A stretch of DNA of 64,000 bases from Parus major (lineage: Eukaryota; Chordata; Aves; Passeriformes; Paridae). Below, in pieces: positions 24,719 through 62,350 of this stretch. Made by a program: the position numbers and the translations under genes. Each line of letters opens with the position of its first letter. Within the stretch, counting starts at the first letter, position 1. The notes under the pieces are model-generated. The model made no database searches, was not told the DNA's origin, and saw only the letters and a program-made list of their open reading frames with translations. Location: NCBI RefSeq assembly GCF_001522545.3, contig NC_031778.1, positions 24,219,797 to 24,283,796 of the forward strand, read 5' to 3'.

Positions 24719-24772
24719 GGGGGCTGGGGGTGTCCTGGGGGTGTCCTGGGGGTGCCCTGGGGTGCCCTGGGG
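24719..24772 (+). repeat. G-run tandem repeat with strong G-quadruplex potential
   Basis: Six to seven runs of four or five G are separated by short loops (CT, TGTCCT, TGTCCT, TGCCCT, TGCCCT). It satisfies the usual G4 pattern several times over on the + strand. Confidence 0.85.
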
Positions 24773-27700
24773 CTCCTCCCAGCTTTGTGCCAGCCCCATG
24801 GAGCTGTGCTGGAGGTGACTCTGGCTCGTGGCCTGAGTCAAAGTCAAAAGCCTGCACCAGGGAGTCTTCATCAAACTCTTTGCTGCACACAGAATGCATT
24901 GCAAGTTATTTTTTCTCATCCAAGGAAACAGAATGGAGTAATTATTGACTTCATTTTTCTGTCACAGCAGAAGAATCAGATAGAAAATGCAGCGTGGTAA
25001 GCCTGGAGTTCTAACTTGGTCCAGGAGTTAGGATTCAGTGCAGATCCAAATGCACAAAAACACCAAAATCCAAGATACATTAAACACCTTTCAGTTCTGA
25101 AGAAAATGCCAAGTAGACAGTAAAAGCCACAGCAACAGGTTGCAGTAGTGTATAAATCAGAGCTCACATCCTCCAGAAAGCTGCCATTTCTCAAATCATA
25201 AAGCCTGGGTATTTCTGCTGGGGTTCCCTTGCAGAATAACAATCACAGGATGGGAAGCAGTGGGTGAAGTCTTTATATGAAGAAGCTGGAACCTGTCCTG
25301 TGACTGGCCCTGAGCTGTCCTGGGGGGCTCAGGGGAAGGAGCCAGAGCTGCTCTGGCTCTGATAATCTGTGCTTGGGGACACTGGGCTCTGTGCTCAGCT
25401 GCTGCCACCCCTGGGCTGTGCCCAGGGCTCCTGGTGCTGCTCTCACCTCCAGCTCTGCAGGGCCCCAGTGCTCCCAGGAGCTGCTGCTGGTGAACGAGGT
25501 GCCAGGGAGATGGGACCATGATGTGCCAGCTCCAGGGGACTCTGCCATCCCTCAGGTGCCAGGGGCTGGAGCTGCACAAGGGCACAGCCCAGCTCGTTAC
25601 CGTGGCTGTGCTGAGACACCCGTGGGACTGACCAGGAGTGGCTCACAGAGATCTCAGCCCTGTGATCTCTGAGAACAGATCTCTGCTGTTCCACAGCTGC
25701 AGCTGGCTTTTGCAGGTATCTCAGCATTTGGCTGAGTGATGCTTCTCTCTGCCAGCAGAAATGATGTGCAGACCCAGAGCCCTAGGAAGCAGCATGTGGA
25801 ATTAATTATTTAGTAGCTTAATACATGGATTTTTTCAGGTCTTTGGTCGCGCAGTTATCAAATAACTCAGCCTTTATTTTCATGATGTAAATGTGAGTAG
25901 AAGTAATGTCTAGCAATTTGTAAGGGAGCTTTCAAATGCTAAGATTGGTGTGACTAATAAAATGCATTTCATTAGACAAATTTTCCACACATAAACCTAT
26001 TTGTGAATGCAATAATCTGATATTCTCGTATGTTAGTCTGCAGGTCACAAGAGAGTATGGGGAAATCATAAAATAATTCAAGGCATATAAACTTGGCTTT
26101 TGATTCGCTAGTAAATCAGGGTTCTTTCTTAAAGGAAAAAGGCCAATTGAAAGAAATGTGATTTAAAAATTAATACCAGTATCACAAGGCTATAAAGATT
26201 TTATTACTTGGAGCATTCCCTTTGTGAAGATGAGTTGGTCTGTCCTTGTAATCTCCTCTAAAGCAGTGTAGGCTGCAGTTATTTATAGGGATCATATAGA
26301 ATTTGTAAAATGAAGTGTTTCTTTGGCAGCCTCCTGCATGTGGGTGCAGATTCCCAGAGGTTCCAAGTACAGTAACAAAGACAGAAATGTGACATTCCAG
26401 TATGTGATCTCTGGCTGCTGATGCAGTGATGAAGATTGGGATGTGCTTTAAATGTATTGGCTATTTTAACACTGAAAATGGCCCATTTGCTTTGCAAAGT
26501 GGGGGGAGGTCAGTGAGGTTCTGACTGTTTCTGCCCAAACACCAGGCACTAAAAGGATTTCTCCCCTTAAAAGCGCTTCTCTCACAGGAAGCCTTGCAGC
26601 CCTGCTGCCTTACCCTGGTCCTCCTCCTAATTTGGGCCCTAATTCCCTTAAAGCACTGTAGACATTTAAAACATTTGAAGTGATTCCCAGCTTTGAGCAG
26701 TTAATGGGAACAAAGACCCAAAGGTTGCCCTGAGACCAATCTGTCTGAGCACCTCGGTGAGCTGGAGGCTAAAAAGGAATCTCATTTCTGAGCCCAACTG
26801 CCCATCCAAGTGTAACTCTGGAAATTGAGTATCTCAGTGTCCCAGCACAAACAGAGAGGAAAAACATAAAACAAGATCACGTAATTGGGAACAGATAGAA
26901 ATGAGGGAATTGTTGTTCTTGTGCATTGTCCTTCAGCAGAAAAGCAATAGATGCATTTTGCCACAGACCATTCTGAGTATTTTCTTAAGCCTTCCGTGCT
27001 CTCCTTGTTTTTATATTTTGAAACTGTCCCTCTGCTTCTTCTTTTGGCTGTTGGACTGAGGTCTATTGTAGAATTGATGGCTGCAGTTCATTCCTCAGTC
27101 CCAACAGAAGATGTGTTGTTTAAAATAATGTCTATATTGTTACTGTGTTCTTTGCTGCAGTTCCAGCTTTGATCTCCTTCAGGTGCAGCTGTGGATGTGC
27201 AGGGCAGCACTCACAGGGGAGCAATTCCCAGAGTGGTGTGAGCAGCAGGGACTCGCTGCCCTCGCTTGTGGCAACTCGGCCTGGAAGGATCCCAATCCCT
27301 CAAGGTCAGATGGTCTTGTCAGGAATATGTGATTCCTGCTGGAAATTATTTCCATGAGATCAGATGGATAGATATAATTAGCAGAACCAAACCAGATAGG
27401 ATTCTTACAGGAGCAGCTGTGCAGCCAACAAAGTTATTGTATCAGAGATTTTTTTTTTCAGTAAGTATTTTACACAGAGTCATATTTCTTTTCACAACAA
27501 ATTGGATCTTATCCCAAAAGGATTTGCTTTATAGCAAAGCCAGACAAAGAAAGTAAAGCTCATGGTTTGTTCTCGTGTCTCAAAATGTTGTGATAGGCTG
27601 AACTGTGCATGGCATAATAAAGTGTTCCATAGCCCTGAGTTTTATTGTAAGATTGCTCCCATTTTGGAGAAGCAGTAATGAAATCCCCTTCCTTTGGGGA

Positions 27701-29640
27701 TGCCTGGGGAGGGCTGTTCCTCCCAGCTGTGGTGTGGGTGTGATGTTGGACACGTTCCTGCCCCCTGCTCGGGGATCCCTGCAAGCAGCTCTTCCTTGGG
27801 ACTGAACTTCTGGGAGCAGGTGATGCTTAGCAGAGAGCTGGTAACTACAGGGATACCTGCACAGGAATCCTGAACAGGGCTGGCCTGGACAGGAGAGGGA
27901 TGAGAGAAGAGTGGGGGGCTCAGAACACACCAGATCCCTGTCACATTGGAAATACAGGGGAGTCATGAGTGTTATCTGCATTACTGTGGGGGGCTTCATG
28001 GATATAAAGAGACTTAAAGCAATTTCCACCCCTGTTTCCCTCCCTCTTCAATAAACTGACCCCTCCTTAGAGATTTCAGAAGTTTCAGTGTTTCAGATTG
28101 CTCTGAAACAGAGCTGCAGTTGGAGGAACAGGCAGAGGTAACCTTGAACCCCTGAATTCCTGCCTTTTTAGACAATTGAATGCTTATAGCCAACCCCTGG
28201 CACCAGTGAGCCAGGCAGCTGCTGCACATTCCAAATATTGCTCTATTTAAAGCATCCCAGGGCTCTCAGAGCAACTGCAGAGACAAACCTTAACCTGCCA
28301 TTAAACCAGCAGAGGGGGAATGGCAGAACCAGGTAAGAGGCACAATTAAATGTGAATGTAATAATATACTGAAATTAATAGACCTGAGCAATGCAGTGTG
28401 AATATACTCAGCTACCTGTATTCTTGTCTGGTACACTGTATATATTTTAGTTTTCAGCAAGAAAGTGTAATCACTTTAAAAGCTAATTCTATTAACAGCG
28501 TGGGTTTCTCCTGTATTTTTGAATCCTACCCTTTTTTGTCTTCTTTATTTTTTGTAGTTGTCATTCCAAGTTAGCTGGCACAATAGGACAGTGTGTAAAA
28601 TGAGTTATGTTTGACAGCATTTCTGTTACACTGTGTGTAGCTGAGCTCCAAGTGTAGTGCCAAGTGAACACAGAAAAATTTAGATTTTAACCCCACAAAG
28701 CTCAAGGGGAAGAGCAAAATGAAATTTTAATAATGACCTTTCCATTGTAAGCACACTTCACTCTCTCCAAGGAGAAAATGCAGTTTATAAAAATGCATTT
28801 TATATCTATTATAAATTTTTATTCACTTAAATTTACAGCTGTAGGTGTGGTGTGTGCTGTGTACACAGTTATATATATAGTATATATATAAGGTAACACT
28901 TATAAAGGGAACTCTTTAATACACCTTCATAGCTACATTCAAATTTTCTAAAGCCTTATCTCCTGGTTTTTAATGCACCACTGGTATCTAGGGAGGGTGA
29001 GTTTCTGCTAAGGCACACAAGGACACTGAACACTATTTATTTGAGTTTTCATTGGACTGGTGGCCCCAGAAATTACCCTGGTACTGCTTTAACCTGGAGC
29101 TCCCATAAGAAAGGCCAGCAGTCAGCAGCTCCAGCAGAGCTGGGACAAACCCCTGGTGCCCCCAGCAGGATCCAGCCCTGCCTTTGGGCCCAGAGCAGTG
29201 GAACAGGTCAGGAACTCCCTGGGCTAAAGGACACCCAGGTTCAGGGCAGGATTTTTGTGCTGTGGGGTTGTTCATGTGTTTGATATTTTCATGGCAGACA
29301 CACCGTGCAGTGTCATGGTGAGACAGCTTTGCTGTGCAGAGCTTTAGAAGAACAATGTGGCAATCCTTAAATTATTAAGTGTCCCTCCGAGTCTGCCTGC
29401 TTGATCTAAACTGTGCAAGGTGTTGTGAATAGATTTACATAATTTATAAATCCCTTCAAAAACCTGTAATTCTATTAACTGTGTAAAGAGGGGCTGTAAG
29501 AGGTTGTAATATATTGGTAATAATAGGATGTTACTCTGCTTTCTGGCAAGAGTGTGCTGTTTGCAGGAAACTGATAGAAGGGTCTTTAAAATTCTGATGT
29601 TTGTGGAGATGTATTGATGTGAGGCCAGTCCTGCTTCCCG
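24773..29640. other. Intergenic DNA, no gene supported
   Basis: No coding exon is supported. A stretch near 25795-26110 is AT-rich, poor in CpG and free of obvious repeats, the usual look of a conserved noncoding element, but conservation cannot be seen from one sequence. An (AT)n stretch lies at 28868-28890. Confidence 0.5.
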
Positions 29641-29654
29641 TGTGCTCCACAGAG

Positions 29655-29862
29655 AACCTGGGCTCCCCTGGGCCTGCCCTGGGCTCCCCTGAGCCTGCCC
29701 TGGGCTCCCCTGGGCCTGCCCTGGGCTCCCCTGGGCCTGCCCTGGGCCTGCCCTGGGCTCCCCTGAGCCTGCCCTGGGCTCCCCTGGGCCTGCCCTGGGC
29801 TGCCCTGGGTTCCCCTGAGCCTGCCCTGAGCCTGCCCTGGGCTCCCCTGGGCCTGCTGAGCA
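29655..29862. repeat. 21-bp GC-rich minisatellite (CTCCCCTGGGCCTGCCCTGGG)
   Basis: About ten copies of a 21-bp unit built from CTCCCCTGGGCCTGCCC, with GAGCCTGCC variants. It lies about 50 bp left of an assembly gap. GGG runs on the minus strand give G4 potential. The long frames through it (for example GPALGSPG) are artefacts. Confidence 0.95.
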
Positions 29863-29914
29863 GCCTGAGCCGTGGCTCAGCCACCCTGGGACACCCCGGT
29901 GTGGCTCTGGTGCC

Positions 29915-30318
29915 NNNNNNNNNNNNNNNNNNNNNNNNNNNNNNNNNNNNNNNNNNNNNNNNNNNNNNNNNNNNNNNNNNNNNNNNNNNNNNNNNNNNNN
30001 NNNNNNNNNNNNNNNNNNNNNNNNNNNNNNNNNNNNNNNNNNNNNNNNNNNNNNNNNNNNNNNNNNNNNNNNNNNNNNNNNNNNNNNNNNNNNNNNNNNN
30101 NNNNNNNNNNNNNNNNNNNNNNNNNNNNNNNNNNNNNNNNNNNNNNNNNNNNNNNNNNNNNNNNNNNNNNNNNNNNNNNNNNNNNNNNNNNNNNNNNNNN
30201 NNNNNNNNNNNNNNNNNNNNNNNNNNNNNNNNNNNNNNNNNNNNNNNNNNNNNNNNNNNNNNNNNNNNNNNNNNNNNNNNNNNNNNNNNNNNNNNNNNNN
30301 NNNNNNNNNNNNNNNNNN
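29915..30318. other. Assembly gap (404 N)
   Basis: A run of N between a 21-bp array on the left and a roughly 30-bp array on the right. Confidence 0.99.
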
Positions 30319-30450
30319 GCAGTGTCACCCACTGTGCTGGGGTGACAGCAGTGTCACCCACTGTCCTGGGGTAAGTGATGGCAGCGTCACCCACAGCCCT
30401 GGGGTGACAGCAGTGTCACCCACAGCACTCTGCAGAGGTGGCAGTGTCAC
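30319..30450. repeat. About 30-bp minisatellite (GCAGTGTCACCCAC...)
   Basis: Four imperfect copies of a unit beginning GCAGTGTCACCCACTGTGCT and ending GGGGTGACA. It abuts the gap on its left, so it probably continues into it. Confidence 0.9.
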
Positions 30451-32700
30451 ACACCAGCCCCCCCTGCCCTACTTGGCACTGCCACCCTTTTAAATGGATT
30501 TTTCTGTGTCTTACAGGTCAGAAGAACCTACAGTGATGTTGAGGAGAAGAACATGGAAATTCAGTTTGCATTTCTCATGACAATAATACGTATAAAATGA
30601 GTTAATTTTAATATCAACAATGTAAATGTCGTGCACACTTTTTATCCTTTGGGAAGAATCACCAAACCAATTTCCCTGTTCTCAGATTATTTGCAATTGA
30701 GGGAATGTTTTTGGATTCCTGTAGTAGGTCAGACACCTGCCTGCTTGCTGAACAGCAAACTTTTAAAATAACTACTACCAGCTAAGGAACTTCAAGCTTG
30801 CTAGAAACAGGCAAGGGTTAATTTCTCATAGGATCTGGGCAAATATTTTTAGCTTATTATGGGAAAAATCTCCTGGAGTCTATTGTTATGAAACAGAAAC
30901 TTTGTATGTCCTTCAAAAAGAAAACCTCAGGATAATTCAGAGCTGGGAGGGTTGTACAGCTGAGTGTGTCTGGATCTCAGACTCACCAGGGGCCCTCAGT
31001 GTCTTCTACTGGGGGGTTTGCCTTCTTCATTATAATTGGAGACAATTACATCCCCCTACTCAATAATAAGCCATGTGAATTTTCAGTGACTTTGCCATTT
31101 AAATCACAGCTGAACATCAGATCACTGCATTTTCACTGACAGCTTTGGGCTTTTGAGCATGAAGATTTTTCTACTGCAGAACTGCAGTTCTGAGAAGATG
31201 AAATCATTAATAATGCAATCCCCAGTTAAAGCAGAGAATTGATTGTGAGAGGCGTGACTGGAAGATCCCAGCAAGATGTAAGTTTAAGGGAATGTGAAAA
31301 AATTGTTAATGACCCTTGATGGGGTTAAATAGAGAATGAAACTATTTTTTTTGACTCCTGCTCACACAATTGGTATCATTTTGAGAACATGAGGAAGGCA
31401 CATCAGTCAGACATTCCACCTCCATCTGTGGGCACTGTCTGTTGAGCTTTAGGAATGGAAACACAAATAGATGTGACCATGGCCGTTCCTGGCTATTCCA
31501 GCAGTCAGCAGGAGCACTGAAGTGTGACATTCCTTTTGGGAATTGTCTTAACCCTGGGTTTCTTCACCTGTGAATGAACTGAGGGCACAGGGGGGATCCA
31601 GTCTCATCAGATGTCCTGAAACAGAGGTGTTAAACCCTGGGGATTCCTGATTTCTGCATGGCTGCTGTGTCCTGTGAGCACCTGAGCAGCACCTCAGGGA
31701 GTCCCTGCAGTGGGAACATCTCCCTCCCTCCCTCCCTGCCAGGGGCTGGCTGCAGCCAGAGCCCACCCTGAGCACACACCTCAGGGTCTCACCTTCAGTT
31801 CCTCACTGAGCCCACCCAGACCGATCCAGCTGTGACTCCACAGTGACCACGGCTGTGTTTTTGTAACTCACTTCATTTACCAGGCACAGAGGGAAACAGT
31901 TCTGAAAGGTCCGACTGGCCCAAACAGCTCTTTGGGTGTCTCACAACGCTGGAAATCAAATGTTTCCAATTAAAATGTTAGAGATAAAATGTAAACACTA
32001 CAATCTGGTTTAGCTTTACCTGATTTTTGAGATCTGATTTGGCAGAACAAACCAAAATAACTTTCTAGGCTGGCGTCAATATTGTCGAGCTGACTTGCTG
32101 TATACAAAGCAGAAGTTTCTGCCAGTTTTATGGGGTAATAAAGAGAGGATTATTCCAAGAAAATATGCATCCCCCACGCTGTTGGAAGATTGCTGAGCAC
32201 TGCAGAGTGACCTTTTGTAACCACCTTCAGACAACCCACTTGGGTGTCTGCTCGTGGTGCTGCATGAAGCTCTCCTTACGTGTGGGGGTGAAAGGTTTGG
32301 GATTTTTCATTCCTGAAAAATAAAACGAGTGTTTGAGAGCCAGGTTCTTTTCTCTCAGAGAGATGCTGGTGATTGAGGGGAGAAAAACCATGTACATTCA
32401 GATTTCTTGAAAAATGCTGGTGCTGCACTATCAAACCAGGTGATAACTTCAGTGTCAGGCCATTACAATATTGTTACAGTGTGATGCCAGACTTGCCCTT
32501 GGCCTCTGGCTGGATTTCCCCATTTCCCCTGAACAGCTCTTGGAGTAAATCGAGCAGCGAGGAGCGTCTGTCCCCCTGTGCTGGGACGGAGCATGTGGCA
32601 TCCTGGAAACTTCCAGGCTCATGTTTATATTCTTTCAATGCTCGTAATCCCATTTAAGGGTGTTGGTGTACACAGAGCATGAGTGCTGCAGAGCATGTCC
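30451..32700. other. Intergenic DNA, no gene supported
   Basis: Unique-looking, partly AT-rich. A strong acceptor-like tract (TTTTTCTGTGTCTTACAG, 30499-30516) precedes a GAAGAACC-rich stretch, but no reading frame or donor makes a convincing exon. Confidence 0.5.
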
Positions 32701-32707
32701 ATGGTGC

Positions 32708-32814
32708 AGAGCAGAGCCGTGGGGATAACACCTGTATGGGAGCCCCAGAGTTTGGGTGGACAGGGATAACACCTGTATGGGAGTCACTCTGGGTGCACAG
32801 GGATAACTCCTGTC
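32708..32814. repeat. About 38-bp minisatellite, left part
   Basis: Copies of GGGATAACACCTGTATGGGA spaced about 38-40 bp apart lead into the gap. The same unit reappears on the other side of the gap at 33246. Confidence 0.9.
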
Positions 32815-33245
32815 NNNNNNNNNNNNNNNNNNNNNNNNNNNNNNNNNNNNNNNNNNNNNNNNNNNNNNNNNNNNNNNNNNNNNNNNNNNNNNNNNNNNNN
32901 NNNNNNNNNNNNNNNNNNNNNNNNNNNNNNNNNNNNNNNNNNNNNNNNNNNNNNNNNNNNNNNNNNNNNNNNNNNNNNNNNNNNNNNNNNNNNNNNNNNN
33001 NNNNNNNNNNNNNNNNNNNNNNNNNNNNNNNNNNNNNNNNNNNNNNNNNNNNNNNNNNNNNNNNNNNNNNNNNNNNNNNNNNNNNNNNNNNNNNNNNNNN
33101 NNNNNNNNNNNNNNNNNNNNNNNNNNNNNNNNNNNNNNNNNNNNNNNNNNNNNNNNNNNNNNNNNNNNNNNNNNNNNNNNNNNNNNNNNNNNNNNNNNNN
33201 NNNNNNNNNNNNNNNNNNNNNNNNNNNNNNNNNNNNNNNNNNNNN
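32815..33245. other. Assembly gap (431 N) inside the 38-bp array
   Basis: Both flanks carry the same ACAGGGATAACTCCTGTC unit, so the missing sequence is almost certainly more of the array. Confidence 0.97.
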
Positions 33246-33310
33246 ACAGGGATAACTCCTGTCCGGGACTCAGTTTGGGTCGGACAGGGGTTGGGATGAC
33301 ACCTGCCAGG
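33246..33310. repeat. About 38-bp minisatellite, right part
   Basis: ACAGGGATAACTCCTGTCCG, GGACTCAGTTTGGGTCGGAC and then a diverged last copy (GGGATGACACCTGCC). Confidence 0.9.
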
Positions 33311-33374
33311 TGCGCTCCGCAGGGGGGCGCTGTTCACCTGCCCCCGCCCTCAGGAGCCCCGGGGCCCTCGGAGC

Positions 33375-33500
33375 GACCCCGAACCGGATCCGGGGGTCCC
33401 GGAGCGCCCGGTGTGACCCCGAATCGGATCCAGGGGGTCCTGGAGCGCCCAGTGTGACCCCGAATCGGATCCGGGGGTCCCGGAGCGCCCGGTGTGAGCC
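33375..33500. repeat. 40-bp tandem repeat, three copies
   Basis: Units start GACCCCGAAYCGGATCC and end GGAGCGCCCGGTGT, at 33375, 33415 and 33456. The spacing is 40 then 41 bp. Confidence 0.92.
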
Positions 33501-33597
33501 CGAACCCCCAGCGAACCCCGGATCAGGAGGGACGCGGAGCCCAGCAGAGCCCGGCACGCCTCAGGTAGGACCCCCGGGCGGGTCCATGGTGGGCGGG

Positions 33598-33770
33598 CCG
33601 GGCCCTCAGAGCTGTCCGGATCATCAGAACCATCCGGGCCGGGCCCTCAGAGCCGTCCGGGCCCTCAGAGCCGTCCGGGCCCTCAGAGCCGCCCGGGCCC
33701 TCAGAGCCGCCCGGGCCCTCAGAGCCGTGCGGGCCCTCAGAGCCGCCCGGGCCCTCAGAGCCGTGCGGGA
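33598..33770. repeat. 18-bp CpG-rich tandem repeat
   Basis: About nine copies of GGGCCCTCAGAGCCGTCC with C/T and G/C variants. Eighteen is a multiple of three, so frames stay open as RALRAV/RALRAA repeats, which I do not regard as coding. Confidence 0.93.
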
Positions 33771-34139
33771 CGCGGGGCCCGGCTCAGGTGAGGCGCTCCC
33801 TCGCCTGTGCAGGGCCCGTCTGCTCTCCCTCAGTCTCCAGCCCCATTCCAGCTCCCTCCGAGCGCTGAGGGCTTTTTGTTTGTCCTTGTTCTGGACAAAG
33901 CTGTTCGGAATGTTGGTTCCTGTGTGAAATGTTGGTTTCCGTGTGAAAATCGAGGAGCTCTGGCTTCCCCTCTCTGTGAGAGGCTCGCTCCTGTGCAAAG
34001 CCAATGCTGGGAGATGGGAGAGGGATTTGTTGGTTGTGCTCTGTGTTTTCTGAGCTGTGGGGCTCAGGGGCAAGCGCAGACATTTATTTGCAGAGAATTT
34101 TTGTTTTGTATTTTCGTAATTCCTATGAAGAACACGCAC

Positions 34140-35436
34140 TGCATTTGGCTCATAATTTCAGTTTATTATCAAAATGTTTTGATCAGATGACAAACTCAGA
34201 AAGCTAAAAGGAAATAGGTTTTTAAATAGACCTATTGTAGCAGTCATCTGAGGTATCTGGTACTTGGTTTGGAAATGTCTTTGCTTTGATAAACAAAGCA
34301 GTAGTTCCTTTGCAATCTGCATGAGGATGTTTAATACATATCATTGCAGATTTAAAGCCTTTTACCCTCTTACTTAAAGCTCCTTCAGACTCTTGTAATC
34401 AGCTGTGCAGCTTTCCTGACGTGAGGACTGACACTGATCAGAACACGTACAAGAAATGTGCAGGATCAGAGCCTAAGCACTGACAGAGTCAGCCTGAAAA
34501 CCCCAATGTTTGTGCCCTCCATTGGAGAACTCAGTTTTGTAGGCTTTATCTTATTGCCCAATACCATGCTTTAGTCCCATTTCCCAGTTCTATGCAGCCA
34601 CTGATAAAATATGTTACAATACTTCAAGTCAAAAGTGTAGCTCAAGATTTAAATATAAAAACTATGATTTATACATTACTAGAAACTTTAAAAAAGAGCA
34701 ACTTTAGAGAAGGCAAGAAAAAGCTTAGAAAATGGTGAAAGGGTCTTTGATCACAATCTTACAGATTATAGGTACAGAAATTAATAAATTACCTACAATT
34801 TCAGTTGGGCTGGAAAGCTGTAAATTAACTGTTGTAAATAGGGGCTTCAGGTAATACACACTGAAGTAATTAGTGAGAAGTTACTTAGGTACAGCAGGTC
34901 TTTGGACTCCTCTTGTGTAAATGGTTTCAAGTAAAACTGAAAACATTTGGTAGAACAGATTTCTTATAACAGCAGAGGGTACAAAGTCTGACAGTGGGAT
35001 AGAAACTGTCATCTCTCTGTCGTGTTGTGATGGCTAAAATGTGTGTTACTGAGTACTTCCCTCCTCCCCCGATCAGAAATCTGCATTCACCGGCCGGGGG
35101 GAGATCATGTGTTATACTTTGCCATTTTAAAATGAATCCAAAAAGCCACTGGCTGTGGGGGCAGGGTTAAAACTACAGGTGAGATGTGGCTGTGCATGGC
35201 CAGGTGAGTTAGGTCCTGTGGGGCTCTGGGGGGAGAAGCAGCCAGGCAGGCAGCGCTGCCTTAGTCCTTCTTCGGTGCTGTGCTGGGTGGTGACTCGGGG
35301 TTTGCATGTTTACCAAGGATTACAGACATGTCTCTAGCATATTCCCTTCAGCTTTCTTCCCTCCTCCCCTTCTCAAAATCAACGGGAAAGGTCTCTTTTC
35401 CTGGAAAGCTCCTTGAGATGTGAGGTTTGCAGTCCG
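34140..35436 (-). other. MME: MME 3' UTR (inferred extent)
   Basis: AT-rich, non-repetitive sequence after the TGA stop, ending at the candidate AATAAA. Mammalian MME has a long AT-rich 3' UTR, so the true 3' end could lie elsewhere. No other gene is seen here. Confidence 0.55.
34162..34167 (-). terminator. MME: Candidate MME poly(A) signal AATAAA
   Basis: TTTATT on the + strand gives AATAAA in MME sense, 1.27 kb after the stop. It is followed by a GTGCGTGTTCTTC stretch that suits a downstream element. A second AATAAA lies at 34083-34088. Confidence 0.5.
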
Positions 35437-61622
<26,186 letters not shown>

Positions 61623-61803
61623 AACCCAGCGTCTGGAATGGAAAAGGGAATATTCACTGAGCACTTACTCTGAGTCATGGGCTTGAAACCGGCTCCTCAA
61701 GTGCACTGGAACAAAGATGTTTTCTAGGTGAGTTTTCCAATTATTTGTAATACTGCTGGGCTGTCAGTCAGGAATGAAGAATCCTGCCCTCTGCCAGGCC
61801 TGG

Positions 61804-61830
61804 GCACACACACACACACACATACACACA
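61804..61830. repeat. (CA)n microsatellite
   Basis: About twelve CA units, one interrupted by T. Confidence 0.9.
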
Positions 61831-62310
61831 CGTACCATGCACTTTGTGTCATGGATCGAGAGCAGAAGACTGGAGTTTCTTCACATGGAGGAGCTTCCTT
61901 CACACCACACAGAAAAGGAAGGCCAGCAAACCAAAACCTATTTTTAAAACGTATCTGTGAGGTTTAATCTTGTGTGAAGGTACAGGAGTTCACATGCAGT
62001 AAAAAGCAAGTCTCTTTGCTTGAATAAAAATTAACTTAACCTGCCAATTACTTATCTAATGCCAAAGGTCAAAATATGCCATTGTGCTTCGCTGTCACTT
62101 CTAAAATATTATGTAAGCAGTTCCTGACTACAGCTTTACAGCTGGCTCTAAATATAGAAAAAGAAATCAGGCTCTGCTGGGAGCCTGTCAAACTCACACT
62201 GAAGACAGTGAGCCTTCACAGCAATTTTTAAAGAACTGTGAGCAGGGCTGTCTTTGGGGGTTAGAGCACTGGAAACAGGAGTCACGCAACGCCGCCGGCA
62301 GTGAGCTCAC

Positions 62311-62350
62311 GCTCCTGCAGCAGGGCTGGAGACCCACTTTCTGTTGCTCT
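62311..62350 (-). other. MME: Weak candidate noncoding MME exon end
   Basis: On the minus strand GCTGCAGGAGC is followed by GTGAGC (donor, 62310-62305) in a small GC- and CpG-richer patch (62285-62330, CGCAACGCCGCCGGCAG). The 5' limit cannot be set. Mammalian MME is known to use several noncoding first exons. It could equally be chance. Confidence 0.2.

Larger units (their letters stand above)
33311..33800. promoter_or_regulatory. CpG-rich block (candidate orphan CpG island)
   Basis: About 490 bp, very GC-rich and dense in CpG, in contrast to the sequence around it. It contains two tandem arrays and two donor-like motifs (CTCAG|GTAGGA near 33562; CTCAG|GTGAGG near 33786). It lies about 350 bp beyond the inferred MME 3' end. 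A promoter for an unannotated transcript is possible. A GC-biased repeat expansion would explain it equally well. Confidence 0.4.

Noticed and set aside
33310..34139. Frames with RALRAV/RALRAA repeats near 33.6 kb.
   Set aside because: Produced by the 18-bp CpG-rich array; same content on the opposite strand, no recognisable protein.
61648..61664. Upstream in-frame ATG before MGKSES (61662-61664).
   Set aside because: It lies upstream of a clear acceptor (TTCCATTCCAG) and is intronic; the ATG at 61622 matches the mammalian start.
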